Shown: positions 37,701 to 50,098 of the stretch, one piece after another
Numbering within the stretch: position 1 is the stretch's first letter
How the letters are laid out: every line of letters starts with the position of its first letter
Source of the DNA: Apteryx mantelli
Taxonomy: Eukaryota; Chordata; Aves; Apterygiformes; Apterygidae
Direction of reading: 5' to 3'
NCBI RefSeq assembly: GCF_036417845.1
Contig: NC_089978.1
Span: forward strand, 163,491,962-163,555,961
DNA: 64,000 bases
Translations under genes and position numbers: made by a program
The notes under the pieces: generated by a model
Database searches by the model: none
Seen by the model: the letters and a program-made list of their open reading frames with translations, nothing else
Told to the model about the DNA's origin: nothing

Positions 37701-40700
37701 CCATTAATAGCTCGAGCTTTTGTCAGGGGACAAAAGTCTACATTTAGCTTGGGCTGTGACATGGGGCAAAGCCCATAGCTGACAGTACAGAGTTAGGCTA
37801 TGCCACAGAGACAAGGAACAAAGCCTAGGAACAAATGGTGTGAATTCATGGAGCAGAAGAATTCCTCATTTTTCCCCTTCCACCTGCAGTTGCTGTCTCC
37901 TCCTCTTTTGCTGCTTATCAAAAATGTTGCACTTCTGATGATTTTAATTAAACAAATAAACAAACGGATAAAAGTAATGATTTGCTGGTTCCATCCTGGT
38001 GTTTTATGGACAATGACACATGCAGGAATTTCATGTGATCCCACTCATCACTGAACCACTCCTGGAGGCAGATACATTCACACTGTTGGTAGGACACAAT
38101 CTGCCCTGTGACCTGAGAAGGCAGTGTGATCCTCCTCCTCCAAACTGCAGACATTGTGGGAAAGCAGACATTCTTCCACCCTGGTTTCATGCTTGAAAAT
38201 GGGGTCCTGCAAAGATGTAGTTAGAGGTGTCCTTCCTTTTATGCACTAGTTCAAACTGATCCCTTCCAATTACCCCATTTTTGCCTTTCTGTCAACTATC
38301 TACTTTTCAGGAAAGGGGAAGAAAAATATGGAAAGCAACTCTTTTTTGTTAAGTGGTGAGTCACCTCTGCTAAGAGAAAATCTCCACTGCTTACTACAAC
38401 GGCATAGTGTAATATGTGGCTTACAAGTTACAGCAGGTTTTCTGCAGGTACTGGGATGCTCCAGCTGATACACCTACCTTAGGGGTTTACATGACCCTGT
38501 CCAGTGCCGAAAACACTGGGCTGCTGTTGGGATCCCTCCAGATGGTCACAGCTACCGGGATCTGAGTAGATCCAGCCAGATACAAGCAAGTACCATCCTG
38601 TCATGCACAGCCTTCCCCTGGAGCAAAATTTGGCCCCACGCTCCTTATTTCTAAGGGCATCATTTCTCAGTGAAATAGCGTGCAAAGAGGTCGAGGAGTG
38701 CCAAGCTTCAACCCAACTCAGAAAGGCCATAAAAGCTCCAGGCTCAGCTAGGAAAAGCAGAAGGCCTGAAATCCTGTTGCTGATGCAATTTATAATCTTC
38801 ATTGTTGTTAAGATTTCCTTACAACCATCCCCTCCAAGCAGCTCCCTGACAGCACATGTCTGCAGATTCCCACTCCCTGAGATGCTTCTTACTGTGCAGT
38901 CTGAGAAATACTGGTGAAAGAGTCCTCAATCAGGGAGGCAGGTATAAATGGGCAAACAGAGCCCAGAGATCGGGGCTTAGAAGGGACCACCGGAGAAAAC
39001 TTTCCTGGCTTTAAGTGCTCTTTTCCTGTCCAACTTTGTGTGAGGATGTTGCTTGCATGCCACAGTGAGAAAGTATTTCACCTGGTCCCACAATTCTCAG
39101 ATAATGGCAGGAAACAACAACTTGCCATCATTAACGCAGATTTACAAAAAAGTCACTGCTACTTACTCATGTGGGTGTTGACAGGTCCTGACTCCTTATG
39201 CAAGGGGTATTTAATGTCACTAACGAGCCTGTGGGAATGGCGTGTTTTACTCATAACCCTGAAGTTAGTCCATGTATTTGCTCCTTTCAGATCAAACCTA
39301 TTTAAAAGCTAATAGTTCTCTCAACAATAACAGGTCCTGGATCTTAATCAGAAACGAGTCGGCTCTGCAGGGCTAACAAGAAAAACCTTTGTCACTAGAC
39401 TCAGCGACTGTCAGCGCCATTGCTTCAGGGATGACTTTTACCCAGTTTGACCCTGATGAGTATTTTAGACTCTTCCCTCCAGACCTCTGTGACTGCACCA
39501 GCTTTCAGCTGGTTTCACTGCCAGTCATGCTGTGGCATTAATGACGAGTGAGGACAGATCAGATCCACTCCCACACCACTAACAGAAACCCAGCCCACAA
39601 AGGAGAAATAAGAGTATTATTGTGGGTCACAGCCCTGGACCCAGCTCAGCCCTCACCCCCTAGGGCAAGTTAGCAAGTTTGGCAGCAACCAGCTTTTCCC
39701 CTGGCCCCTTTTATTAATATAAACTGAACTCTACATTCAGCCTCACTGAGATATAAGCATGGAGCTTCCTACCATCAACAGAAAGATTTGGGTAGGATCC
39801 CTCCAGGTTTTCCTTTTCCCTTTCTCACCCCATAAACCCTGGAGCCGTGCAGAAACACGGAGCCTGTCCATATTGCTCCAGGGTGAGCAGAAAACACTCC
39901 CCCAGCCCCAAGTGCTCAGGATACTTTGTCTCCAGCAGCTCTTCGCTGGGGGGAGACCTATCTCTGTGCTTAGAAAAAGCAGGACCTTGAGAACAGCCAG
40001 CAGCTGTCTCACCCACGTGAGCTGCACTTGGCCAATTCCAAGAGATATTTATGGAGAGCGAATTTTCTTTGTACAGAGGCAGCAGAATCAGAGTGCATTG
40101 GGGAAAAAATAAAAATAAAATAAAATAAAAAGCACCTATGTTTCTAATGCAAAGCCAGGGTTCCCAGCCTCCTGGTCTGTGAGGACAGGTGACATCTTTG
40201 TAAAATAAAGGAGAACTGCAGTGCCCTGCAACACGAGGGCTCCAGAAGAGTACAAAGGCTATTTCAATAAAAATGTAAACATGCAAGATCTGTTGTTGTT
40301 GAAGAGCTCCATGAAATCAGTGATTTCTGAGTGGAGTTTGGCTGAAGAGTGCTGGTGCTATAAAAAGCAAAGTGACTTTGTGCTTTGATACTTCCTCCTG
40401 ACACACAAAAAGGTGATTTGTGATTCAAAAGATGAGGAATTTATCATCAAAAAGAGCTGGGACAGAGTTCAGTGTTTACACATGGAAGAACAAGACAGGC
40501 TCTGAGAGCAGATATATTTACACCCATCCATTAATAAAAGAAGCCAAGTCAACCATACCTTTGTGCTAAAGTTAGAGCACAGCACTCAGCATGTCCTTAA
40601 AAAGGCAAGAAAGTTTCTGCAAACTGGGACAGCTGCTCTCTGTGCCGGCTCTGCACATCTCCTCTCCCACATGTGCACAGACTCCCAGCATGAGTGTTTT

Positions 40701-41459
40701 GCACTAGAAAAGGAGCCAAACACTGCAAGATTTCTCCAAGCAAAAAGGCTGACTTCTAACTTCTGGTTATGGGATAATGGCCATTACACCTTAGGAGCCA
40801 AATGGTCCCTTCTCTGCCTCCAGAAATCAGCAGAAGCAATCTGCATGGTCCTGGAAGTAAAAGACCCTCCTCAGCCCAGTGCTTCAAATTCAGTGTCTTG
40901 TTTGGTTCTCCAGACCTTAGGGCTTGCATAGACCAGAAGCCTTCACCTTGATTAGGGAAAAAGAGATAAGGGCACACTAGTCCCAGCATATTTGGGCTAG
41001 TCGCACACATCAGGGTGGGGTTTGTGGGACTGTCTCTATTAGCCACCAGAAGGAAGACTACAAGCACCCAAATGTTATATTGCCGCTACAGGGTTGGTGC
41101 GACTCCAGTGTGAATTGAGAACACCCAGTAGACGATTCATCCTCCGTAAAGCTAGCAATAAGGCTAACCAGCATGAGTCACTGGAAGCTCCTAGATTAGA
41201 ATTCAGCATTTAGAAGTACTTCAGTAATAATTTGCAGTAAACCCTTCAAACCACAGATAAGGCTGGAGCTGTCTGGCTTCAACTTCTAAACACCAGGGCT
41301 TGTTATAAGATTGCTGGATAGGAAAGCTCTAGAAAAGCCAGATCTTTGTTCCTGCATATGTATTTCTAGAAAACAGTTAATTAACTGTCTTTTTGATGAA
41401 CCAGAGGAGCTCCTGTAGTCATTTCTCTGTTTCCCCTCTCTCCTGCCTCACACACACAT

Positions 41460-41580
41460 GCACACACCCACAGGGCTCCAATCCTTGAGCCATTCTTGAA
41501 GCTCTTCTCTGAACCCACTCCCAATTCATCTTGAGGAGCCAGTACTGGACATGCTATGCCCAAAATGATCACACCAATAG
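41460..41580 (-). mobile_element. CR1 LINE fragment, antisense
   Basis: AGCCATTCTTGAAGCTCTTC then TCTGAACCCACTCCCAATTC then AGTACTGGACATGCTATGCC and AAAATGATCACACCA match the reverse complement of a CR1 region ('gtggcccttctctgaacccctcccaa...gaactggacacagtattccaaaatggtcacacca'). Confidence 0.65.
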
Positions 41581-41839
41581 ATCTTCAGGCAAACCAATAA
41601 CAACAGTAAAAATACATCTTGCCTGAATCAAAGTTAAATATATGATAGGTTTCCTTCTCCACACCCCCATGAAACAGAAACAAGTGGCAAACAACAGCCA
41701 CTGAAGAGAAGGAAATGGAGGGCTGCAGGAAAGCATAAGAGGCCAAGAACCATCTGTCACCTCCCAGTGGGTGATTAAGCTGTTGGTACTCAAGAGCGCA
41801 ATTCCCTTCCAATCTTGTGCTGAAAATGTTACATTTCTA

Positions 41840-41935
41840 TGAATTTAAGCAACCTTTGAGCAGGACATGGGACTAGATAACTTCCACAGGTACCTTCCAA
41901 CCCAAATTATTCTATTACTTTGTAGTTTTAGGCAT
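41840..41935 (+). mobile_element. CR1 LINE 3' terminus, sense
   Basis: GGGACTAGATAACTTCCACA then GGTACCTTCCAACCCAAATT and ATTCTATTAC match the CR1 3' terminus ('gactagatgaccttcaaggtcccttccaacccaaatgattctatg'). It points opposite to the adjoining antisense fragment, so two insertions or an inversion are involved. Confidence 0.65.
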
Positions 41936-42579
41936 AAAGACAGAAAGCAAGCATATACCCACAAACCCACCTTCCCTAACTAGTTGCTAAGCGCTCCCAT
42001 CAGGATAAGTTGCTCAACTCAGTCCATAAGCCAGCATAGTCAATAGTAGGCCAGCCGCAAAAAACTAAGAATAGGTCAGTCTAGCCACTGGCCTAATGAT
42101 CGGGGCTCCTTCCTTAGCATTAAGGGGATCAGGATCACATCCCCTGATTTAGCTTATCACTGACAGACTAAGACATAGCATTAGCAGTCACATTAGCCTT
42201 GCCCTTAAGCTCTTCTGCAAATTCAGCTTGAATTCATAAATAATTTCAATATGATTCAAATGACATTTTCCAGCAAATGCATCATTTACTGACTAAAACC
42301 CCATCATGCAGCTTGCCTAACATAGTTGCACAGCACAGGGATTTTTTGCTCAGCAATTGTGTTGGTACACCTACTGCTTGCATTAAGCCCCATTGCCTGG
42401 AGTTCATGTTCAGTTTGTTACCCAAATCCTTTTCAGAGCTACTTCCTGGCATGATATAGCTGTGTAGTCCATTGGGTACAGCCCTCAGTCTTTGCGGATG
42501 TTATCTACACATACTGAAATATGAACTGTGGCTTGCAATCAGCTATAATTGGCTCAAGTGACTTATCTTTATTATTTAT

Positions 42580-43320
42580 CACTTTATTATTATTTACAGC
42601 TTATAGAAGGGAAATGCATTAAATCAGCAGCCTTCCTTTCACTAACTGACTGGCCATCTATTAAAAAATAACAACAGTACCAGCTTCCTTTGACAAGGTC
42701 TGCTTTTGATAAGCCCCTGTTGAGCAATGCAATAATATTACGATGCTTTTAAGGACTTATTAGCCAATTCCAGGATCAGACACTTTATTGCTTTGCCTTG
42801 AAATGAAGGTAGGCTGACAAATCCCTTTGCTTTATTTTCAAGTAAGCCGCCACATTACCTTTCTACTGGTGTAGGGGAATTTCATTTCAAGACCTCTCAC
42901 GGCTTTACCAATCCAGAGATTAACCAGCTCTTCTACAACAATTATTCAGCCCTGATTTACAGACATCTAATTTTAGCAGTTACTGTTGAACATCCTCTCG
43001 AGTTATTGTTAGAATGAAATGAGTATCATCTGACAGGAACATATTGCAGCTCTTTTGTAAATACAGAGAAGGAATGCTTATGGAGTGTGTGCCTTCCTGC
43101 ATCATTATCGAACAAGCCTACCATCTGAGGACAAACATTATCACATCCCTTTTGTGCCTGGTATCCTGCATTTTCAAAAACAATAAAAAATCCTGCACTG
43201 GTCTTAACTGTATTAGGCATATTTCGCTGTATGATTTTGCTCAATTATCAGCTTCCATAATTACTTGCAAATTGGCCACAGGGATTTATTTCTGTTATTT
43301 TTAGGATCATTTCCATGGAA
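42580..43320. promoter_or_regulatory. AT-rich, low-repeat stretch, candidate conserved regulatory DNA
   Basis: About 740 bases just beyond the predicted RBFOX2 3' end are free of recognisable repeats and rich in TAAT, TTATT and ATTA cores typical of developmental enhancers, for example near 42730-42790 and 42930-43010. It has no coding signature. This is a composition-based suggestion only. Confidence 0.3.
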
Positions 43321-43339
43321 AAGGCATCTGATTATATAT

Positions 43340-43560
43340 AACATATATATTTATATGACATCTTTCACTGAGGATCTCAAAGCACATTGCAGAATATGAA
43401 TGAGCTTCTGCTTGTCTTCAGAGATATTTCTTTTTTAGACAGGACAACAGGAACAGTGATAAAAAGACTTGTCCAAACTCCCAGAGGAAAATTATGCAGG
43501 ACACAAACATCGACTTCCAGTTGCGTGTGTTAACTATTAAACCTGTGCTAACACAGACAG
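43340..43560 (+). mobile_element. MIR-type SINE relic
   Basis: TTTCACTGAGGATCTCAAAG then CACATTGCAGAATATGAATG matches the sauropsid MIR 'gaggatctcaaagcgctttacaaa' region. ACTTGTCCAAACTCCCAGAG matches the 'cttgcccaaggtcacacag' region. The orientation is sense on the plus strand. Confidence 0.5.
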
Positions 43561-43985
43561 CAGGAGGTTAGCTACACAGGCATTACAGAAAACACCGATG
43601 ATGCCATAGCTTGCAATGGTTGCCTCTCTTTCTACAGAGCAGGTTCAGATTGAGATTAGGCTTGGAGAAATACAGACTTCCTACTAAATACAAAACAAAT
43701 GCATTTCCTTTTCTGCTCATAAACAGCAATAGGAAAGGATGGCAAAGAAAGGAGCAAAGGGTATGGAGAGCTCAGTGCATGAACAGGCAAGGCTGAGATT
43801 TTGCCAGCATGACTAGCCAGGGTTTCACCTTTTATCACCTAGAAGATCCTATCTCTGGGCTCATTCTTCAAAGCAGCTTCCCTTCTTTGCATTTTAACTG
43901 TCAGGGAGATGCACCAGTGAAATTCATGCAGAACACTGAAAAACAGACAACACACAGAAGAGGCAGCAGACTGGTGTTTCTCTCT

Positions 43986-43991
43986 TTTATT
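43986..43991 (-). promoter_or_regulatory. RBFOX2: Distal poly(A) signal of RBFOX2
   Basis: On the minus strand the sequence is TTTTTAAATAAAAGAGAG. It is followed after about 15 nt by AAACACCA (cleavage-type CA) and after a further 20 nt by a GU-rich stretch, TGTGTGTTGTCTGTTTTTC (about 43940-43958). All three elements are present and well spaced, so this is the best poly(A) site in the region. Confidence 0.6.
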
Positions 43992-44634
43992 TAAAAACAG
44001 TGCTTCATTACCATTTGCAAAGGGTTAGGAAGGGTTTCCCCCCTTGCTTAGAGTTTATAAAAGCCAGCAACATGATCAATAATTTATACACATGGATAGT
44101 AATACAAAAAAAAAGGAATAAAAGCTAAAGATCTAACTACTCCGACCTTCACAATTCCAGCTACTTGATAATAATAGGAATAACCCAATGAATACTGTAT
44201 GGTCTGAAAGCTACTATACAATATGATACTTAACAAGGGAGGGCGGGAAGTCAGAGGCTGTCACAAAGCCCTGGGATGCAGATACTGCTTCTCCAGAGTC
44301 AGCAAGGAAATGGGACCCTGGGCAAGCAGCTTGGGCATCCTAGGAAATGATCCAGGGGAAGGGAACACATCCTGAATGGGAGGCATCCTGTTCCCCGACG
44401 GTACCTGGCAACAGGAGGTGCTGGGGAGACCGCGTGAAGGGGCAAGTCCATCACTGCCTTTGGAGGTTCCGTGGCGTTTTAGCCTTGCACTGAAAATCTC
44501 CAAGTCTCAAGTAGATCAGCCTGTGAGGTCAGTAAATACTCCACCAGCTCCGTATCGCTCTACAGCCCTGGTTCTCATTTGCTATCAGCCCCAGGTTTTA
44601 GCTCCAGCTATTTACAAGCAGGATTTATCATATT

Positions 44635-44657
44635 AAAAAAAAAAAAAAAAAAAAAAA
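44635..44657 (+). repeat. A homopolymer, 23 bases
   Basis: This is a run of 23 A on the plus strand, which would be a U run in the RBFOX2 3' UTR. Other homopolymers in this half of the window are T runs at 53626-53645 and 53779-53803 and A runs at 60146-60165 and 61673-61690. Confidence 0.9.
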
Positions 44658-45680
44658 GGAGAAAAGAAAAATGAAAAAACCCCCAAACAAATCATATCCC
44701 CTGGGGTAAAAGAGGATTATTTCGTCACTTGGTAATGCAGCCAAAACAAGCTGCCAAAACTACAACACGCTCACACACACAAAATACTGTGAACAAAAAA
44801 AAAATAGAAAAACATGACCAAAACTGAGACTACTTATGTGGGAGGCCTGATTTCTGTAAGGAATTCACTCCTCAGGGAAGCAACAAATCCCTCCACCAAT
44901 GGAGAATTGGGAATCTGGCAAGAAATTTATCAGCCACTTTAGGGGTGTGAGGGGGAAATCAATCCTAAGATTAACTGTCATTTTGCTGACTGCCAGACAA
45001 ACAAATATTCGGGTGGACGGCTTTATACACCAGCAATCTCCTGGCAAAAATCAGACAAGATTTCTGGCTGATGTGTTCTTATTTTGCCACTGGTCAAGTG
45101 GTAGTGTGGGAAGCAGGCTTTAGCTGTCATTTCCTGCATAAGTTTGAATCAGCTGCAATCTGTTACTAAGAGAGGACGATTACTGCAAGTGATTTCAAAC
45201 ATCAGTAGAAAGTTGCCTTCCAGGGTTAGCGCTGGCAACTGAGACAGGAATTAGACATCTGAAGTCCAGTTTAGTCTGTGATCTACGTATGCACTGCAAA
45301 GGGATGGGGGCTATACTGTGAACTCCTGGCTAGAGGAAAGCGTACCAGGGAGGAACCCCAGAGCCTGCTTGAAAAGTGCCCCATTTCACACTGGCTATCA
45401 GATTCCTGCTTGCCTTGTTGACTGGAGTTTTCATTGCAGAAGAGAAGTTTATGGGGGTTGCAGGGAGGGAAGGGCAATCAGTAAGGTGGGGGTGGAGGGA
45501 AGGGGCTTTTCAGACATTAACATCACCAAAAATAGTGTTTTATGCAACAAAGAATCAAGTCTCACTGGTGTATACTACAAAATGTTTGACATTTTCCAAG
45601 AGCATGACAAAATAAAAACACAAAGTTTACATTGGATGTTCACTTGTTCACTAGGTTGGGTTTTTTCCCCTCCTATTTTA

Positions 45681-45822
45681 AAACAGTGCAAACAGGTAAC
45701 ACACTTTAAAAATCACCCCTCTGCACCAAGGACAGCATTCCCCCGACCCTGCCAGACTAGAGGGTCTCAAACAGCAGGCTTTTTGCCCAGCTGCCTGCGT
45801 GGTTTCCCTTTGGAGCTAGACT
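45681..45822 (+). repeat. Diverged direct repeat in RBFOX2 3' UTR, copy 1
   Basis: This starts AAACAGTGCAAACAGGTAAC and ends with GGTTTCCCTTTGGAGC. It aligns over about 140 bases, including CAGACTAGAGGGTC and AAACAGCAGGCTTTTTGCCC, with a second copy about 1.08 kb away in the same direction. I do not recognise the family. Confidence 0.65.
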
Positions 45823-46119
45823 CAGCAAAAGCGCTCCCCAGAGCTGGGTTTTTTGTTGTTTTTTTCTCCCCCTTTATTGAATTTTTAAGAGCTCCCCAAA
45901 CCTGTTCTCCACTTGTCTCCTCCTTAGGGGCTGGGATGGGAACATACAGATAGGGAGGGGATGGGGAAAAATGTGGATAGGAACTGTGAGGCTCTGCACT
46001 GTATTCCCCGCTTCTGAAGCTGAAATTCAAACCGTGGCGGCCAGCATCTCTTTTCAGAATGAAAAAGATGGGCTATGAAACAGTGTTATTAACCATTTCA
46101 CAACTAGCACTTGAGACAC

Positions 46120-46330
46120 TATTCATACAACCATCTTTAACTCTTGTGGTGCACTTCACATTCAAAGACCTCAAAGTGGGTGACAAAAGGGGATAAATTA
46201 CCTTCACTTTCTGGACAGGGAAGTGAGGTCTAGAGAAGTGAAATGACTGCTTCAAGATCATCCTTGAGGATAACTGACAGAGTCCAGAACAAAACATAGG
46301 CATCCAGCTCCTGAGCTAGAGCTCCTTCTC
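46120..46330 (+). mobile_element. MIR-type SINE relic within RBFOX2 3' UTR
   Basis: GGTGCACTTCACATTCAAAG then ACCTCAAAGTGGGTGACAAA, followed by GGACAGGGAAGTGAGGTCTA and GAGAAGTGAAATGACTG, follows the amniote MIR order in sense orientation on the plus strand, hence antisense in the RBFOX2 transcript. The final AGGCATCCAGCTCCTGAG matches the 'cccaggagtcctgac' tail. Confidence 0.6.
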
Positions 46331-46760
46331 ACTGGGCAATTCTGCTGTCTCTCAGGCATTAATACAGCCAAGCCATAACTATTTTAAAACATGGCTTTGC
46401 CTACCTGAACTCTTTATTACACAGGATCCACATAACTGCTTAACCTGGGAACAGCTGGCTATAAGAGGTTGATACTAAGCTCCCTGTTGCCTCCAGGTCC
46501 AGTCAAAGCTTTTCTTAGAAAAGCTATCCCAATTACAAGAGTGCAGCTTCTCTAACGTGGGGACAGTTACAGCAGTATATAAATGTGCTGGGTACCAACA
46601 GAACTTATTCCTAGTGGAAATTATGTCATACCAGTAGAAGTCATCTTTATACCAGCACAACTGTACCCACAAAGAAAGACAGACCAGCATATTTAAAAAA
46701 ATTAGGTATTCAATCCAAAATTATATCAGTAAAATATCGTGTGCTGGTCAGACCTATTGT

Positions 46761-46896
46761 AAGACAGTGCAAACAGCAACACTTAAAGAAATATCTTTTC
46801 CTCTACATAAAGAGGAATTCCTGGATACTATCAGACTAGAAGGTCACAAACAGCAAGCTATTTGCCAAATTGCCTGCACAGTTTCCCTTTGAAAGC
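46761..46896 (+). repeat. Diverged direct repeat in RBFOX2 3' UTR, copy 2
   Basis: This starts AAGACAGTGCAAACAGCAAC and ends AGTTTCCCTTTGAAAGCC. It shares CAGACTAGAAGGTC and CAAACAGCAAGCTATTTGCC with copy 1 at matching spacing. Confidence 0.65.
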
Positions 46897-49800
46897 CAAG
46901 CCCTGGTTTGTGAGGGACTCTTGACCACTGACCCATCTCAGGGACAAGCACTAGCTGCTGTCAGTCAAATAAACCAGGGCCCAGTTCAATTCATTAAGTG
47001 TAATTTATTTTGCATAGGGAGATATAGGCTTTGTCCTCACTTCTTCAAAGGATAGATATACCCGAGGCTTGGCTACTCTGAATGGATCTCGAGCCAGTTC
47101 ACTAAATATCTGAGTGGAATCAGAGCTCTTGTTTGCCAAGCGGGAAGAAAAGCTGCAGAGCTCCCCCGCCATGGCACAAAATTCACTTGAGAAACCTTGC
47201 TGCAAAATTCCAGCTGGTGTAAAAGTTTTTAGGAGGTCTTGCATTCCGGAAACCTGGAATTAGCATGCTACCTCCGGCACCCAGTGGTGCAAACAGCCCA
47301 GCTTCCCTTAAGCAAATCACTGCTGAGAACAGGAAGAAGGGATATCAGAGAGCTCACTCAGCAGGGGTCTTGCAGCATTAACTACAGAGTCGAGACACCA
47401 GCTGGTTAGTGCACTGGATAAGCCTGGCAGGGAGTGACAGCGATCAGAGCAGGCCAGGCTCTGATACCAGAGGAATCAGGCTGGATGGTCTGGAGCAGGT
47501 ATTACTCAGAGATCATACAGCAGGGGACTAAGGTCTCAAAGACCGAGTGCTTCTCAGACTCCCCATACTCAGGTGGGCTGAAACTGCCATGCATAGACAC
47601 TGCTCAGAAGCAGAAATGGGGCTGGCCTCCCTACTCCCAGGGGCAAAGGTGGGGGGAACTGCAGGCTGCACTGCCAGGGTACAGGAGGGCACTCAGGGAG
47701 AGAGCCCAGCTTTTTGGGAGCTGCAGTCAGAACCAGCTGAACTGAAATGTAGGAAAGGGGCAGAGGGGCAATTGGCTGCCACTGCAGGGCTCTGCAAACT
47801 GTTCCTCACTCTCTCAGCCTGCAGATCCCCTGCATGAGTAATTCCTCCTCCTCTTCCCTGAGGACAAGGGAAGAGATGGCCTCACTTTCAGCCCCTCCAC
47901 CCCAGGTGTGGGTAGCACAAGTCCAGTATAGGCTTTTGCTGCATCTCAGCTCCAGAAGTCTCCTAGCTGCCCTGCGGTGGAAATGGCTCTCCTTGAATAT
48001 GACTATTTCTACCACAAATCCTCCCTCCCCTCCCCCAACTTCAAAAGTAAAAGCCCCCAAATGCCCCAATCCCCCTCATTTCCTAGATTTTGTGAAAGCC
48101 CCAACATCCTGCTCCCCCTCCCAGTTTTCAATCTAACTAAAATATTTATATACAAACAACAAAAAAATTGTCATAAAAGCAACAAACCAAACTTTGGCTT
48201 GGAAAAAAAATTAAAACCAAAAATAAAACCAGAAAAAAAAAAAGGTGGCCAACAGGCTGGCAGTTTGGTGTTCCCTTGTTCTAGCTATTCCTCCAGAGAA
48301 CAATAGCTTCAGGGTCTCTAGCTTAACTAATGGCTTCCCCATCCTTCCCATTTGAGGTGCCTCCTCTCAGTTGGGCACCGAGAGGTTATGAGGCTAGCTG
48401 TATCATTGGGGAAGAGCAAAAAATGCATGGTTGTGCGTGGCTGGGCCAGGGCACCTCCCCAAGAGTTCTTCCTGTTGACATTGATTAGTGTTAAATGCAG
48501 GAAGTTTCCTATTCTGGTATCAGCCTTTGATGGCAAAGTAGGCATACAGCAGGAGTTGGAAAGGCTCCACCAACAAACCCCAAACAGCCCTTCTGTGGGT
48601 GAAAAGCTCACCCCAGTACCAATCAAGAGAGTCAAGACAGCTTAATGAAGTTGCGCTTCTCTGTTTCTCTAACACAGGGTTAAGAGACAGCTTAAGAGCA
48701 CCTGGCTCTAATGACCAGGGTTGCTAGGAGCACTGTAACAGCCAGCAGCTGAACAGGAGGTCTGGAGAGCTGCAACTCCCTACCACAGTAGTACTCACAC
48801 AGCAATCTAAAAAGGCCAGCTTTGCAAAACAGCCAAGTCACTGTTCATGAGAGCAGAAGGGAGATGGTCTTGGGAGTTGTGGAGCCCTCGTAAATAGTCT
48901 CTCTGCTTCAAAATATTGTAATATGTAGTGTCAAATATGGACCCAGCAGTCCAGGTGCATATCTTTTCTGGATACTGAAAGGCTAGGCAAAATGGACCCA
49001 GGGGCTCCAAGATGACTATGTAAGGGTCTTAAATAGCTTGTGGTGGGAAATTCCTATGAATTCATAGCTTTTACATACTGCTTTTGCCTCCTCCCAAACT
49101 CCTGAGCTAAACAAAACTACTTCAGGATCATGTTTGGATACAAAAGATCCTCTTCCCCCACATAAACCAATGTGTTTGCCCCTCAGCAGCTTATATATGA
49201 CCTTTCTCTCACTCATACTATCTGAAAAAGATTATTTGCAGCAGTGTCTAAGCAGATCAGGATGAACAGGAGGAGAAACCCTGCATTCTGGACCTCAGAG
49301 TGCCTGAGCATGGCACTGACACATGGCTCCTCAGCTAGTTTTCTTCCTCATCAAGGCTGTACACGCTTCACCTCTGCAATTTTAACCACTTGCTGTCCGC
49401 AACAGAAGTACTCTGCGTGATGATGCATTACATCTCATTACATCTGTCACTCCTCAAGGAAAGAAGGGAAGGAAAGGGACAGCAAGGGAGAAAGATCTTG
49501 AAAATGAGGAAGTTAAACTAACATAATTACAACCACCAGCAATGGACAACAATCAGCTAGAGTAAGTTGTGTGGGTGGGGGGGAAGTTCATCAAAAATTC
49601 ATTTCAAAGTCTTGTCCCCTATACAGCAGATAACAGCCAAAGTCTTTGGACAGGTTGAGGGAATCTTCTCTTGCCAAGCCTAAAATCCTGACACTGTCCC
49701 AAACCTGTGTATGTCAGATGGTGATAAAAAACAAGGAAAGTCTCTGCATTCCCCTTTTCCAAATGCAAAATGACTATTTTGAACTATTTCCCACCAGCAT

Positions 49801-50044
49801 TTAGGTCCCAGCCACAACCAAAGAGTGCTTCCTTCTGCAGACCAGAAACACAGCAGGTGGAGACTTCTCCCTCATGTCCTCCTGTCTCACAGGCACCAAG
49901 CACCAGACCCAGGGAAGTAACTCTGTCTGTGTGTTCCTGATTAATTGCATGATATCTGTTTCTAACAGCATTCCTTATCACTAATCGCCTTTTCCGTGAT
50001 TGGTAGGATAAGCTATGCACCAACATATAGACACGGAAATGCAT

Positions 50045-50098
50045 TATTTTTACCACAGTTAAAAAAAAACAAAAAAAACAAAAAAAAAACAAAAAAAT
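50045..50098 (-). promoter_or_regulatory. RBFOX2: U-rich element early in RBFOX2 3' UTR
   Basis: In the RNA this is a series of U runs separated by single G bases, about 215-265 nt after the stop codon, followed (3' to 5' on the plus strand) by UGCAUUUUUUUG-type sequence at its start. Such U-rich elements bind ELAVL, TIA1 or PTB-type proteins. The function is inferred. Confidence 0.4.

Larger units (their letters stand above)
34501..43960. other. Intergenic DNA between the upstream side of MB and the RBFOX2 3' end
   Basis: No gene is supported. The interval holds a short MIR-like piece (34690-34760), adjoining CR1 fragments in opposite directions (41460-41580 and 41840-41935), an AT-rich low-repeat stretch at 42580-43320 that may be conserved regulatory DNA, and a MIR-like relic (43340-43560). 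In human, APOL genes occupy the corresponding interval. None of the frames here resembles an APOL protein. Confidence 0.6.

Noticed and set aside
45318-45953. 211-codon plus-strand open frame
   Set aside because: It overlaps the RBFOX2 3' UTR antisense and the direct repeat, has no recognisable domain, and such lengths occur by chance in 64 kb.
45865-47001. Internal AATAAA hexamers in the RBFOX2 3' UTR (near 45870, 46410 and 46996)
   Set aside because: None has as convincing a GU-rich downstream element as the distal site. They may give shorter forms but I do not call them.
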